The position numbers were made by a program, and so were the translations under genes. Under the pieces are notes generated by a model. It did no database searches. It saw nothing but the letters and a program-made list of their open reading frames with translations, and was not told the origin of the DNA. 64,000 bases of DNA from an uncultured Aeriscardovia sp. GTDB lineage: Bacteria > Actinomycetota > Actinomycetes > Actinomycetales > Bifidobacteriaceae. Below are positions 49,183 through 57,877 of the stretch, one piece after another (the stretch's first letter is position 1; the number at the start of each line of letters is the position of its first letter). The stretch lies in NCBI GenBank assembly GCA_903789535.1, contig CAIFES010000003.1, forward strand, positions 1-64,000. The letters run 5' to 3'.

Positions 49183-49908
49183 TCACTGGAAGAAGGCGTA
49201 CAGGAAGACCATCACCACCAGCAGGACGCACAGGATGATGATGACGGCCATTGAGGAGCCGGCCTTCTTGCGACCGCGATTGTCATACTTCTTGAGCACG
49301 TCCGGGTTGATGTGCGAGCGCACCTCGCTCACGTTGAGGCTCGCCGCCTGGATCGGCCCCTGCTGGGCGGTGGCATAGTCGAGGTCCTTCTGCGCCTGGT
49401 CGACCTGCGTCGTGTCGGCGCGTGTCTGCTCGAGGTTGGCGGTGAGCACCGACACGTTCTTGTCGTGGGCGGCCGTGTTCGCCGCGGCCTCGGAGCCGAC
49501 CTGGCGGATCTGGTCGGCGAAGTCGCGCGCCTTTTTCAGATCCTTCTCCCCGCAGTGCAGCTTGAGGCTCTGGCCGGCGTACTGCACACGCAGGGTGACG
49601 TCGCTCTGCTCGGTGGTGACGGTGGTGGAGACGCCCTCGCCGATCGGCATGCTCTGGGAGCCCAGGTCCAGATGCGCGTAATAGAGTTTTGCCTCGGCGA
49701 ACGAGCCGATGGGGCTGTTCCAGCGCTTGTTCTCGGCGTCCAGCTTGTCCTGTGCCACGCCGACGAACCCGTCGTGCGCCTTCTGTGCCTGGCGCAGGGA
49801 GGCCTTCGCCTGCGAGACCTTCTCGTCATAGGTCTTTCGTGCCGCGTCGAGCTGTGCCTGGGCGCGGATGAGCGGGGCGAGCTGCGGGTCGTTGTCTGCC
49901 TTGGCCAT
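49183..49908 (-). CDS. coiled-coil protein with C-terminal membrane anchor
   Basis: A 241-residue protein with a helical, coiled-coil-like N-terminal half (LIRAQAQLDAARKTYDEKVSQAKASLRQAQKAHDGF), a middle beta-like part (STTVTTEQSDVTLRVQYAGQSLKLHCG), a second coiled coil, and a C-terminal membrane segment (SSMAVIIILCVLLVVMVFLYAFF). This would be a tail-anchored protein with most of its mass in the cytoplasm. No named family is recognised. GGAGGATCC precedes the ATG at 49908. It is divergent from the FKBP gene. Confidence 0.75.
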   Translation of the reverse strand: MAKADNDPQLAPLIRAQAQLDAARKTYDEKVSQAKASLRQAQKAHDGFVGVAQDKLDAENKRWNSPIGSFAEAKLYYAHLDLGSQSMPIGEGVSTTVTTEQSDVTLRVQYAGQSLKLHCGEKDLKKARDFADQIRQVGSEAAANTAAHDKNVSVLTANLEQTRADTTQVDQAQKDLDYATAQQGPIQAASLNVSEVRSHINPDVLKKYDNRGRKKAGSSMAVIIILCVLLVVMVFLYAFFQ

Positions 49909-50037
49909 GGATCCTCCGGTCTGTCGTATCCTCCTGCCGCCTTTGCTGTACATGACGGAGGCGGGGATATGCCTGTGATCAACTGCTTTCCAGTCTACGC
50001 ACGGCTGGTTCCCGGCTTCCTCATGCCGTGGGTCGGG

Positions 50038-50043
50038 TATCAT
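50038..50043 (+). promoter_or_regulatory. putative -10 of the FKBP gene
   Basis: TATCAT lies about 85 bp before the FKBP start codon. Transcription would start near 50050, just before the terminator-like hairpin at 50056. No clear -35 is seen. Confidence 0.35.
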
Positions 50044-50055
50044 ATGGAGCGTCGT

Positions 50056-50076
50056 CCGGCCGAAAGGCCGGTTTTT
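50056..50076 (+). terminator. terminator-like hairpin in the FKBP 5' region
   Basis: CCGGCC-GAAA-GGCCGG followed by TTTTT is a textbook intrinsic terminator with a GNRA loop. It lies 47 bp before the FKBP start codon, and no gene upstream reads toward it. It may act as an attenuator or end a very short RNA. Confidence 0.75.
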
Positions 50077-50122
50077 CGTAAGAGAAGGGCGGTGATCCGC
50101 CCGTCCGAGATTGGAGATCGAC

Positions 50123-50533
50123 ATGACTGATGCGCAGATGCCGAAGGTGAACGCGCAGTTCGGCGCCGCCCCGACCATCGAGTTCCCGCAGGAGCAGGCC
50201 CCGGAAGGTCTGCGCTGCGTCGAGCTGGTCAGCGGTGACGGCCCGCTCGTGCGTGCCGGCGACACGGTCACCGTCAACTACCACGGTGTGGTGTGGGGCA
50301 AGGACACCCCGTTCGATTCCAGCTTCGACCGCCACCAGCCGGCCTCGTTCGGCATCGGCGTGGGCCAGGTCATCCAGGGCTGGGACCGCACGGTGGTCGG
50401 CCACAATGTCGGCTCGCGTCTTGTCGTCTCCATCCCGCCGGAGTACGGCTACGGTTCCCGCGGGATCCCGCAGGCCGGCATCGGCGGCGGTGACACGCTC
50501 GTGTTCGTGATCGATATCATCTCCACGCGCTGA
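50123..50533 (+). CDS. FKBP-type peptidyl-prolyl isomerase
   Basis: A 136-residue cytoplasmic FKBP. The domain covers almost the whole protein: GDTVTVNYHGVVWGKDTPFDSSFDRHQPASFGIGVGQVIQGWDRTVVGHNVGSRLVVSIPPEYGYGSRG, with the ligand-pocket residues Y, F, D, V-I-x-G-W and Y in family positions. No signal peptide is seen. The ATG at 50123 follows TTGGAGATCG. greA follows after 74 bp, the usual bifidobacterial order. An intrinsic-terminator-like hairpin precedes the gene. Confidence 0.94.
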   Translation: MTDAQMPKVNAQFGAAPTIEFPQEQAPEGLRCVELVSGDGPLVRAGDTVTVNYHGVVWGKDTPFDSSFDRHQPASFGIGVGQVIQGWDRTVVGHNVGSRLVVSIPPEYGYGSRGIPQAGIGGGDTLVFVIDIISTR

Positions 50534-50607
50534 GCCATTTCGCTGTCTGCCATCATCAGGCATTGCCAGGCTGAACTGTCTGCCATTTTTACGATGTGAG
50601 GAAGATT

Positions 50608-51099
50608 ATGGCTGAAGACAAGATTTACCTGCTCACGCAGGAGGCATACGACAAGATGCGCGCCGAGCTCACCCGTCGTGAGCAGGAGCTGCGCCCGGAG
50701 ATCGTCAAGAAGATCGCCGTCGCCCGTGCCGAGGGCGATCTGTCGGAGAACGGCGGCTATCAGGCGGCGCGTGAGGCGCAGTCCAAGAACGAGGGCCGTA
50801 TCAATGAGCTGACCGTCAAACTACGTGACTCCAAGATCATCACCCCGCCGCCGGCCGGCACCGTCGGCAACGGCACGCTCGTCGATCTGGACATCTCGGG
50901 CATGAAGGGCACGTATCTGGTCGGCTCTCACGACCTGTCCATCGCCACGGATGAGACGATCATCAGCCCGCAGTCGCCGATCGGCGCGGCCATCATGGGC
51001 CACAAGCAGGGCGAGAAGGTCAGCTACGCGGCGCCCAACGGCAAGGATATCGACGTCACCATCGTCAAGGCCGAGCCGTATTCGCCTACCAGCGAGTAA
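50608..51099 (+). CDS. greA: transcription elongation factor GreA
   Basis: A 163-residue factor that stimulates RNA cleavage by backtracked RNA polymerase. The N-terminal coiled coil carries the tip motif ARAEGDLSENGGYQAAREAQ, with the D and E residues needed for cleavage, and the C-terminal domain shows SPIGAAIMGHKQGEKVSYAAPNG. The length is standard. GAGGAAGATT precedes the ATG at 50608. A strong terminator follows at 51225-51260. Confidence 0.96.
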   Translation: MAEDKIYLLTQEAYDKMRAELTRREQELRPEIVKKIAVARAEGDLSENGGYQAAREAQSKNEGRINELTVKLRDSKIITPPPAGTVGNGTLVDLDISGMKGTYLVGSHDLSIATDETIISPQSPIGAAIMGHKQGEKVSYAAPNGKDIDVTIVKAEPYSPTSE

Positions 51100-51224
51100 G
51101 ACGCGATAAAAACAGGCGGGTCACTCCCTGCGATGCCGAGCAGGCATCAGCGCGTGCCGCGTGTTTGCAGGGTGCGTGATTCGCCGTCCAGAGTCCGCGG
51201 GTGGATCATCCGCGCAAGACAGAC

Positions 51225-51260
51225 GGGATGCCAGCCAGAGCGGCGGCATCCCGTTTTTTT
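51225..51260 (+). terminator. intrinsic terminator downstream of greA
   Basis: GGGATGCC (51225-51232) pairs with GGCATCCC (51245-51252), followed by G and seven T. It reads on the + strand and ends the FKBP-greA region. Confidence 0.85.
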
Positions 51261-51352
51261 ATCAGCCGGAGTTTTTGCTATTCCACTTTTGTCCGTCCGA
51301 CGCGGGAGCACGGCTTGAGCCGCCCCGGCGCAGACGGTCTGGCCGTGTCGTC

Positions 51353-52474
51353 TCAGCGCAGGCGGCAGACGACGAGGAAGATCGCCACCATATGGCACGC
51401 ATAGGCGGCGATGGTCAGCGTGTGGAAGATCTCGTGGAAACCGTAGACGCGCGGCCACGGATCGGGCCGGCGCAGCGCATAGATGACCGCGCCGATGATG
51501 TAGCAGATACCGCCGGCCGCGATGAGCCAGACCACCGACGGGCCTGCCACGGCAGAGCGCCAGAACAGGGGGAAGGCGACGACGCCGGAGACGCCGAAGA
51601 GCACGTAGACGAGGGTGGAGAGCCAGCGCGGCGCCCGGATCCAGAAAGTGATGATGAGCACGGAGAGCAGGGCAAACGTCCAGACGGCGGCGAGCAGCAG
51701 CGTGCGTGCCCGCGGCTGCAGGGCGAAGGCGACGGGCGTATAAGTGCCGGCCACGAGCAGGAAGATGTTGGCATGGTCGAAGCGGCGCAGCAGCGCTGTC
51801 ACCTGTGGGTCCCAGTCGCCGATGTGGTAGACCGCCGAGTTGGCGAAGAGGATGAGCGAGCAGGCCATGTAGACGGCGCACGCCCATTTGAGACCGGTCG
51901 TGGGTGCCAGACAGATGAGCACGATGCCGCCGGCGAGCGCCAGCGGCGCGGCACCGGCGTGGAGCCAGCCGCGCAGGGCGGGTTTGGGCCGGCCGTGCAC
52001 GTCCAGCCGCACACGGGGGGTGAACCGGTGGAGCCGCTCCTTGGCGAGGGCGAGGTCTTTCTTCAGCGCGCGCAGCTGTGTGCGCTTCTCGGTCTTTGCG
52101 GCACGCAGCCGGTCCTTCTTCTCCCGTTTGGCGGCTTTGTAGGCGCTGCGACGCTCGTGCTTTGTGCGGCGGATCTCTGATTTCTTGAGCCTTTTGGCGG
52201 CCTTGAGACGGTCCTTCTCCTCCCGTCGGCGCATACGGTAGCCGTCGCGCACCCATGTTTCCTGGCTTTTGATGCGGCTTGGCTCGTCGACGGCCAGCTC
52301 GGTGCCTGGCCGTGTGTCAGGGGAGGACGTGGAATCAGGATCGGTCTGTTTGGTCTGTGCCGTCGGCGTGGCTGCAGATGCGTGGGGCGCCTGGGCAGGT
52401 GTGCCGGGATCATCGGTCACGGTCGTACGGGTATCGGCGCGTGTGCCGTCTGTGTGCTGCTCTTTCACCGTCAT
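51353..52474 (-). CDS. hemolysin III (YqfA/PAQR-like) membrane protein
   Basis: A 373-residue protein whose last 220 residues form the seven-segment hemolysin III/PAQR fold. Family residues are visible: LILFANSAVYHIGDWD (S-x-x-x-H), LLRRFDHANIFLLVAGTYTPV (DHxxI...GTYTP) and VYGFHEIFHTLTIAAYACH (H-x-x-x-H). These form the metal site of the superfamily. The N-terminal 150 residues are an unusual charged extension with Lys/Arg/Glu-rich repeats. The ATG at 52474 is preceded by AGGAGGCAG, better than the upstream ATG at 52498. Confidence 0.9.
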   Translation of the reverse strand: MTVKEQHTDGTRADTRTTVTDDPGTPAQAPHASAATPTAQTKQTDPDSTSSPDTRPGTELAVDEPSRIKSQETWVRDGYRMRRREEKDRLKAAKRLKKSEIRRTKHERRSAYKAAKREKKDRLRAAKTEKRTQLRALKKDLALAKERLHRFTPRVRLDVHGRPKPALRGWLHAGAAPLALAGGIVLICLAPTTGLKWACAVYMACSLILFANSAVYHIGDWDPQVTALLRRFDHANIFLLVAGTYTPVAFALQPRARTLLLAAVWTFALLSVLIITFWIRAPRWLSTLVYVLFGVSGVVAFPLFWRSAVAGPSVVWLIAAGGICYIIGAVIYALRRPDPWPRVYGFHEIFHTLTIAAYACHMVAIFLVVCRLR

Positions 52475-52713
52475 CTGCCTCCTGGGACGGGCCATCATGT
52501 CCCCGACCGTCCGTCATCGCCGTCTTGTCAGGTTCTGGCGGTGGCGTATCTGGGCCCATCCTATAACTTACGGTGGCGTAACTTATGGAGACTGTTGACT
52601 CGCGCCGCATGGTCGAGCCTTATCCGGCGGATAAGTGTCCGGCGGATAGGTGCGTGTGGCCTCGGGCATAAGCACGGCGGAGCAGAGCGCGGCCTGGCGG
52701 TAGCATGGCGGGT

Positions 52714-54237
52714 ATGACAGATTCCGCCTCGATCATCGCCACCGCTCCCAATCTCACCGATTCCGACCGTGAGTGGCTGCACAACCTCATCGTCGACTGG
52801 GGGGTCATCTCCGATCTGGGCTACACGGATCTGTTCCTGCTGCTGCCCGTCTCCGACGGCCACTTCATTTATGCTGCCCAGCGCCGGCCCTCCACCCGCA
52901 TCTCCAACCGTCCGGACGACTATGTGGGCCGTCTCGCACCCGATGAGGTCCGTCCGGTTCTCATGGGCGTGATGGGCCAGAGCCGGACCGTGCGCCAGAC
53001 ATACGACAAGTCGGATTCCGATGACGGCTACTGCGATGTGTTCGCCCCGGTCGTGCACAACGGCAGGGCCATCGCCGTCGTCATCCGCGAGACGAACCTC
53101 GATGACCGCCAGCGCCTCGGACCGGTCGAGAAGGACAACATCTCCTGCGCCAAGGTGATGTTCAGCATGATCAGCCGCGGCCAGTACCCGTATGACGCCC
53201 CTGTGCACACCATGCGCCACAACCCGCACGTGGTCAGCGGCACGCTCACCCTCAACAGCCAGGGCGTGGTGCGCACCGCCTCGCCCAACGCCATCAGCTG
53301 CCTGAAACGCTTGGGCTATGTGCATGACATCACCTCGCGCAGCTTCGCCGACGTGCTCGACGAGCTCGTGCCCCGCGATGAGAACCGTCCTGACAATTTC
53401 GCCGACATCGTCTCGGGAGGCAAACCCGCTGAGGGCACGCTGCTGGGCAATGGCGCCGCCATCGCCGTGCGGGATATGCCGCTCACAGGCGAGGACGGCA
53501 AGCTGGTGGGTGCCGTCATCCTCTGCCGTGACATCACCGAGCTGCGCCGTTCGGACCAGGAGCTGAAGACGAAGGATGCCACCATTTCCGAGATCCACCA
53601 TCGCGTCAAGAACAATCTGCAGTCGGTCTCCTCGCTGCTGCATCTGCAGGCCGCGCGCTCGTCCAACCCGGAGGTGAAGGCGGCGCTGCAGCAGGCCCAG
53701 CGGCGCGTTCAGACGATCGCCGCCGTGCATGACGGTCTTTCCCAGTCCGCCGACGAGATGGTGGATGTCGACGCGCTGCTGCCCAAGCTGCTGCGCATGA
53801 GCGTGGATGTGGAGAAACGCGCTGACCAGGACATCAGCCTCACCTTCCACGGCAAGTTCGGCCGCATGCCCTCGCAGGATGCCACGCCGCTCTCGCTCAT
53901 CCTCTCCGAGCTCGTCACCAACGCCGTCGAGCATGGTTTCGAGGACCGCAAGACGGGGCATATCTCCGTCTCCGCCGCCCGATGGGGCAACACCATCAAT
54001 ATCTTCGTCGAGGATGACGGCAAAGGAATCCGTCCGGCCGATACGGATGGTGACGGCACGGCCGGGGCGACGGATGAGGGCGCCGCGCCGAGCGGTCTGG
54101 GCACCCAGCTCATCACCACGTTCGTCCGCTCCGATTTCGGCGGGCACGTCTCGTGGAAGCCGGGCGAGAACGGTGGCACCCGCGTGGAGATCTCCATCAC
54201 CCTGCGTGCGGCGAACAACGCGGCCGGCGTGCACTGA
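52714..54237 (+). CDS. sensor histidine kinase, PdtaS-like (HisKA_2)
   Basis: A 507-residue soluble kinase. The N-terminal GAF-like domain (residues about 10-150) resembles that of mycobacterial PdtaS; a PAS-like domain follows (VVSGTLTLNSQGVVRTASPNAISCLKRLG). The phosphoacceptor region is EIHHRVKNNLQSVSSLLHLQ near residue 293, the HisKA_2 form, and the ATPase part shows LSLILSELVTNAVEHGF, INIFVEDDGKGI and GLGTQLITTFV. No membrane segment is seen. The PdtaR-type antiterminator partner is not encoded nearby. The start ATG at 52714 lacks a strong ribosome binding site. Confidence 0.92.
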   Translation: MTDSASIIATAPNLTDSDREWLHNLIVDWGVISDLGYTDLFLLLPVSDGHFIYAAQRRPSTRISNRPDDYVGRLAPDEVRPVLMGVMGQSRTVRQTYDKSDSDDGYCDVFAPVVHNGRAIAVVIRETNLDDRQRLGPVEKDNISCAKVMFSMISRGQYPYDAPVHTMRHNPHVVSGTLTLNSQGVVRTASPNAISCLKRLGYVHDITSRSFADVLDELVPRDENRPDNFADIVSGGKPAEGTLLGNGAAIAVRDMPLTGEDGKLVGAVILCRDITELRRSDQELKTKDATISEIHHRVKNNLQSVSSLLHLQAARSSNPEVKAALQQAQRRVQTIAAVHDGLSQSADEMVDVDALLPKLLRMSVDVEKRADQDISLTFHGKFGRMPSQDATPLSLILSELVTNAVEHGFEDRKTGHISVSAARWGNTINIFVEDDGKGIRPADTDGDGTAGATDEGAAPSGLGTQLITTFVRSDFGGHVSWKPGENGGTRVEISITLRAANNAAGVH

Positions 54238-54349
54238 GACTGTTCGGCAGCCGGGATGACCGGGCCGGACGCCTAGGAGCCGGCCGGGACGGTCTGCCTG
54301 ATGGTCGCCAGATAGTCGTCTGGTGGCCGCATGACGGACGGTAAAGCTG

Positions 54350-56305
54350 TCAGCCATCGGCGATCTGGATGGTCGTCCAGCCCGTGTCATCGGCCAGCAG
54401 CGCCCGGCCCGGGCAGGACAGATCTTCCTGCTCCCAATCGGCCATCGCCGTGGCCGGGATACCCGCGAGCATGTCCGCCGACCGGTCGCCGGTCGGGAAG
54501 AACACGCGTGTGGCGCACTGGGCGGGGAAGCGTACGAGCCGCGGGTCGCGCACCGCATAGACCGTGCGGGTGCGGCTGTCCTGCAGACGCCGGCGCAGGC
54601 GCGTCGCATCGGCGTCGTCGCACAACGGGTCAAGAAACGTATCGACGTCATCGGCCATCTCCAGATCGGGCAGCAGCCGGCACAGCAGGGCGCACAGATG
54701 CGTCTTGCCGCGCCCGGCCGGCCCGCACACGGCGATATTGCCGCGCGACGGGTCGAGCACGGCCGGATGGGTGCGCACCCCGTCGTCGGCAAGACCGATC
54801 ACGACCGGCCGCAGGCCCTCCGGCCTGCGCGATGAGGATTCGTCGGGACCGGTGCCGGCATTGCCCTGCGCGGTGTCCATGCCTCTGATGCGCTCGAGCG
54901 TGTACCGCCGGGGCAGTGGCGGGGTGAACAGGCTGCGCGCGGGTGTGGGATTCTGCCTGCAGCAGGTGGTGAGGAACATCCGCGCCAGGGCGCATGTCTG
55001 TGCTGTCCTGTCCGTCGGAAGCGGGGCGCGCACCAGGAGCGTGCTCCCTCCGCCGGCGCAGATGGCCGTCCCGGGACGGTCGGCCGGAAGGGCCGCCGCC
55101 GCCCGCGTGCCCACCAGCTCGGAGGACTGCAGAGGATCGCGCACACGCAGGCAGATACTCGTGCCGATATTGGCCTGCATCGTGCGCGGTACCTCGGCTG
55201 ACGGGCTCTGGGTGGACAGGATCAGGTGCATGCCGAGCGAGCGCCCCTGGCTCGCCAGACGTGACAGCCGCGGCAGATAGTCGGGCAGCATGGTGCGCAG
55301 CGCGTTGAACTCATCGACCACCACCAGCAGCCGCGGGGGAGGGGCGGCCAGCTGCTCGATCCGTGCGGCGTGATGCCGTCCGAGCAACCGCTCGCGCCGA
55401 CGCAGTTCCTGTTCCAGCCCTGCGAGCGCACGTTTTGCCATTGCCAATGACAAGTCGGAGACGGATCCCGCCGTGTGGGGCAGATGGCGCAGATGGCGGA
55501 AGGTGGCCCCGCCTTTGAAATCGAGAAAGACAAAATTGAGCCGTGAGGGCGGGTAGGTCAGCGCCAGGGCCGCGCACCAGTCCTCAAGCAGCACGGATTT
55601 GCCCGAACCGGTCATACCGGCCACGAGCGCATGGGGACCGTCCTGCACGAGATCAAGGACGACCGCGTTTCCGCGGCCGTCCCTGCCGATCGGCGCCGCC
55701 AGATGCGCGCTCTCGTGGCGGTGCGCGTACCAGTGGCGCACGCACAGACGCCACAGCGCGATTCCGCCTGCCGTCGTCTGGGCGTGCGCGGCCCTGTCGT
55801 CGCATCGGGCATCCGCTGTGCGGCCGGAGGCACCGCTGCCACGGATGCCTGTCGGCATTCCGGCTGTCTCAGGCAGGCCGAGCAGCCGGGCGAGCGGCTC
55901 GGCATCAATGGCACTGCGCGCCGCCTCCTCCACGCTGACCGTCTGTCCCGGCTGCCGTGTGCCGGTCGTGATGCCGTCAGAAGAATCCGCGTCTTCGGCC
56001 ACCGGGGAGTGATCCTGGGATCCTTGCTGCCACAACGAGGAGGAGTGCAGGCCGGCGAACGATTCGATGGTCGTCGCCACACTCATCGCCAGACTCGTGG
56101 CGGACATCATGACGAGCATCCACGAACGGGAGATCACGGCGGTGATGACGAGCGCGGCCTGCAGCACGACCGGCAGGAGCCTCGAGACGCACAGCAGCAC
56201 AAGGCGAAGCCGTGGCATCCGCGCCGGTCGTGCCGCGTGCGGCGGAGGTGAGGACCGACGGCGGAACCGAGGGGAGTGGGAAATGATCGTCATGGTGCCG
56301 ATCAT
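54350..56305 (-). CDS. orphan FtsK/SpoIIIE-domain ATPase
   Basis: A 651-residue protein with two N-terminal membrane segments (about residues 33-75) and one full FtsK/SpoIIIE ATPase: HALVAGMTGSGKSVLLEDW (Walker A, near residue 235), FVFLDFKGGATFRHL, and LLVVVDEFNALRTM (Walker B, near 325). A second, degraded nucleotide site follows (VCGPAGRGKTHLCALLCRLL, near 545). The arrangement recalls EccC/EssC motors of type VII secretion more than chromosome-segregating FtsK, since no gamma domain is seen. No WXG100 or other type VII genes lie in the window. The N-terminal 250 residues are otherwise low in complexity. Confidence 0.8.
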   Translation of the reverse strand: MIGTMTIISHSPRFRRRSSPPPHAARPARMPRLRLVLLCVSRLLPVVLQAALVITAVISRSWMLVMMSATSLAMSVATTIESFAGLHSSSLWQQGSQDHSPVAEDADSSDGITTGTRQPGQTVSVEEAARSAIDAEPLARLLGLPETAGMPTGIRGSGASGRTADARCDDRAAHAQTTAGGIALWRLCVRHWYAHRHESAHLAAPIGRDGRGNAVVLDLVQDGPHALVAGMTGSGKSVLLEDWCAALALTYPPSRLNFVFLDFKGGATFRHLRHLPHTAGSVSDLSLAMAKRALAGLEQELRRRERLLGRHHAARIEQLAAPPPRLLVVVDEFNALRTMLPDYLPRLSRLASQGRSLGMHLILSTQSPSAEVPRTMQANIGTSICLRVRDPLQSSELVGTRAAAALPADRPGTAICAGGGSTLLVRAPLPTDRTAQTCALARMFLTTCCRQNPTPARSLFTPPLPRRYTLERIRGMDTAQGNAGTGPDESSSRRPEGLRPVVIGLADDGVRTHPAVLDPSRGNIAVCGPAGRGKTHLCALLCRLLPDLEMADDVDTFLDPLCDDADATRLRRRLQDSRTRTVYAVRDPRLVRFPAQCATRVFFPTGDRSADMLAGIPATAMADWEQEDLSCPGRALLADDTGWTTIQIADG

Positions 56306-56467
56306 GCCCTGTCCGCAGCAGAGACGATATCGGGGGCGGTAATTGTGGAAAACTGGCGTGCGGAGAAAAATGAAGAACAGGGAGTCGAGTCGGGCACGGT
56401 CGGCGATGCAGGAAAGATGCCTGGGCAGGTTGCCGGTCGTGGCCTGTATTCGCTCCGCTCGTCCTGT

Positions 56468-57877
56468 TTACTGCTGCGGCAGCCCTCCCACGACACCGGC
56501 GGCATGCGTGCCGTTCTTGATCTGCTCGAACAGATCAAGCGTCTGCGTGCGGTCAACCGTCACACAGGAGCCGAGCGGATAAATATACGTGCCCATGCTC
56601 GTCAGGACCGGCATGCCGGTGATCCCGCCCGAACCAGTGGCAGAGCGGAAGGTGACCGCCATCTGCGCCAGCGTCAGCGGGGAGGAATGCTCGTCCACGG
56701 TCACGGCCTTGAGCCCCGCCTTGATGGTCGCGGGCATTTTGCCGCTGGCGACGAACGAGGGGGACATCACCTTTTTCGCCACCGCCTGGATGACGAGCCG
56801 CTGTCGTGCCGCGCGCCCGAGGTCGCCCATCGGATCGCCGTGACGCATGCGCGAGAAGGCCAGCGCGGTCGTGCCGTCGGCCATATGGCAGCCGGCCTTC
56901 CAGTCGAGCCCGGAGAACGGGTCGGAGACGGTGCGGTTGTAACACAGCTCCACACCGCCCATCGCGTCGACCACATCCTTGACGCCGGCAAAACCGACTT
57001 TGACGACGTGATCGACCTTGAGCCTGGTCATCTCCTCCACAACGGAGGTGAGTGCCGGCCAGCCGTTCTGCTCGGCCACAGAGTTGATCTTCTCACCGGT
57101 GCCCTTGTATTCGACATAGCTGTCGCGGGGGATGGAGATGAGCGCGGCAGGCCCGGACTGTGGTCGAACGAGCAGCATGATCGAGTCCGTGCGCTCGCCC
57201 GGCACATCCTTCGTGCTCTGGTCGAGCGTTCCATCCGCGCGTGAGTCAGAGCCGAGGATGAGCCATGTCCGGGCGGAATCGTCGGTGGCGGTGCTCAGCG
57301 CATTCATATGCGTGAGCTGGCCGTTCGTCCAGATATAGAACCAGGCGACGAGCACGAGCAGCACGACGAGCAGGGCGACAAGGATCCGGGCGATGATTCG
57401 GCCTGGGTGATGCCGATGCCTGGCGACGACAGGTGCAGGCGAGCCCGACGGCGCGCCCCAGGAGCCGGAAGGCTGCCTGCCAGACTGATACGACGGATAT
57501 TGAGGGGCGGAAGCATACCCATATCCGGTCTGCGAAGAGCGCCGCGGGGGATACTGCGCGGCGGACTGGTATCCGGCGTTTTGCTGATAATGCCCGGAGC
57601 TGCGGGAGGAACCTGCCAGCCGCTGCTGGTCGGGATGCACCGCCGAGCGTGTGCTGCCGCCCGCACGGCGGGGCTGACGGCGGACCGGCTGCGCCGGCGA
57701 GCCGTTCACACGCACGCGGCCGGACTGAGTCGATGCCGCGCTCTGGTGCGGTTTGCGGCCGCTCCGACCTGTCGAGGGGGTGAAGCTGGGCGGCACATCG
57801 GTACGTCCCCGGTTCTGGCTTTTGCGTCCCTCGGGAAGGAAGCTGGGCGGGACGTCGCGCCCGTTCTCGCCGCTCAT
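56468..57877 (-). CDS. LCP-family (LytR-CpsA-Psr) protein 1
   Basis: A 469-residue cell-wall glycopolymer ligase. After a 150-residue Ser/Gln/Pro/Arg-rich cytoplasmic tail comes one membrane segment (IIARILVALLVVLLVLVAWFYIW), then the LCP domain: TWLILGSDSRADG, GERTDSIMLLVRP, ALISIPRDSYVEYKG, KINSVAEQNG, GFAGVKDVVDAMGGVELC and LAFSRMRHGDPMGDLGRAARQ. The arginines and aspartates that bind the lipid pyrophosphate are present. LCP enzymes move glycopolymers from lipid carriers to peptidoglycan. Its start overlaps the stop of LCP protein 2 (ATGA), so they form an operon. Confidence 0.93.
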   Translation of the reverse strand: MSGENGRDVPPSFLPEGRKSQNRGRTDVPPSFTPSTGRSGRKPHQSAASTQSGRVRVNGSPAQPVRRQPRRAGGSTRSAVHPDQQRLAGSSRSSGHYQQNAGYQSAAQYPPRRSSQTGYGYASAPQYPSYQSGRQPSGSWGAPSGSPAPVVARHRHHPGRIIARILVALLVVLLVLVAWFYIWTNGQLTHMNALSTATDDSARTWLILGSDSRADGTLDQSTKDVPGERTDSIMLLVRPQSGPAALISIPRDSYVEYKGTGEKINSVAEQNGWPALTSVVEEMTRLKVDHVVKVGFAGVKDVVDAMGGVELCYNRTVSDPFSGLDWKAGCHMADGTTALAFSRMRHGDPMGDLGRAARQRLVIQAVAKKVMSPSFVASGKMPATIKAGLKAVTVDEHSSPLTLAQMAVTFRSATGSGGITGMPVLTSMGTYIYPLGSCVTVDRTQTLDLFEQIKNGTHAAGVVGGLPQQ

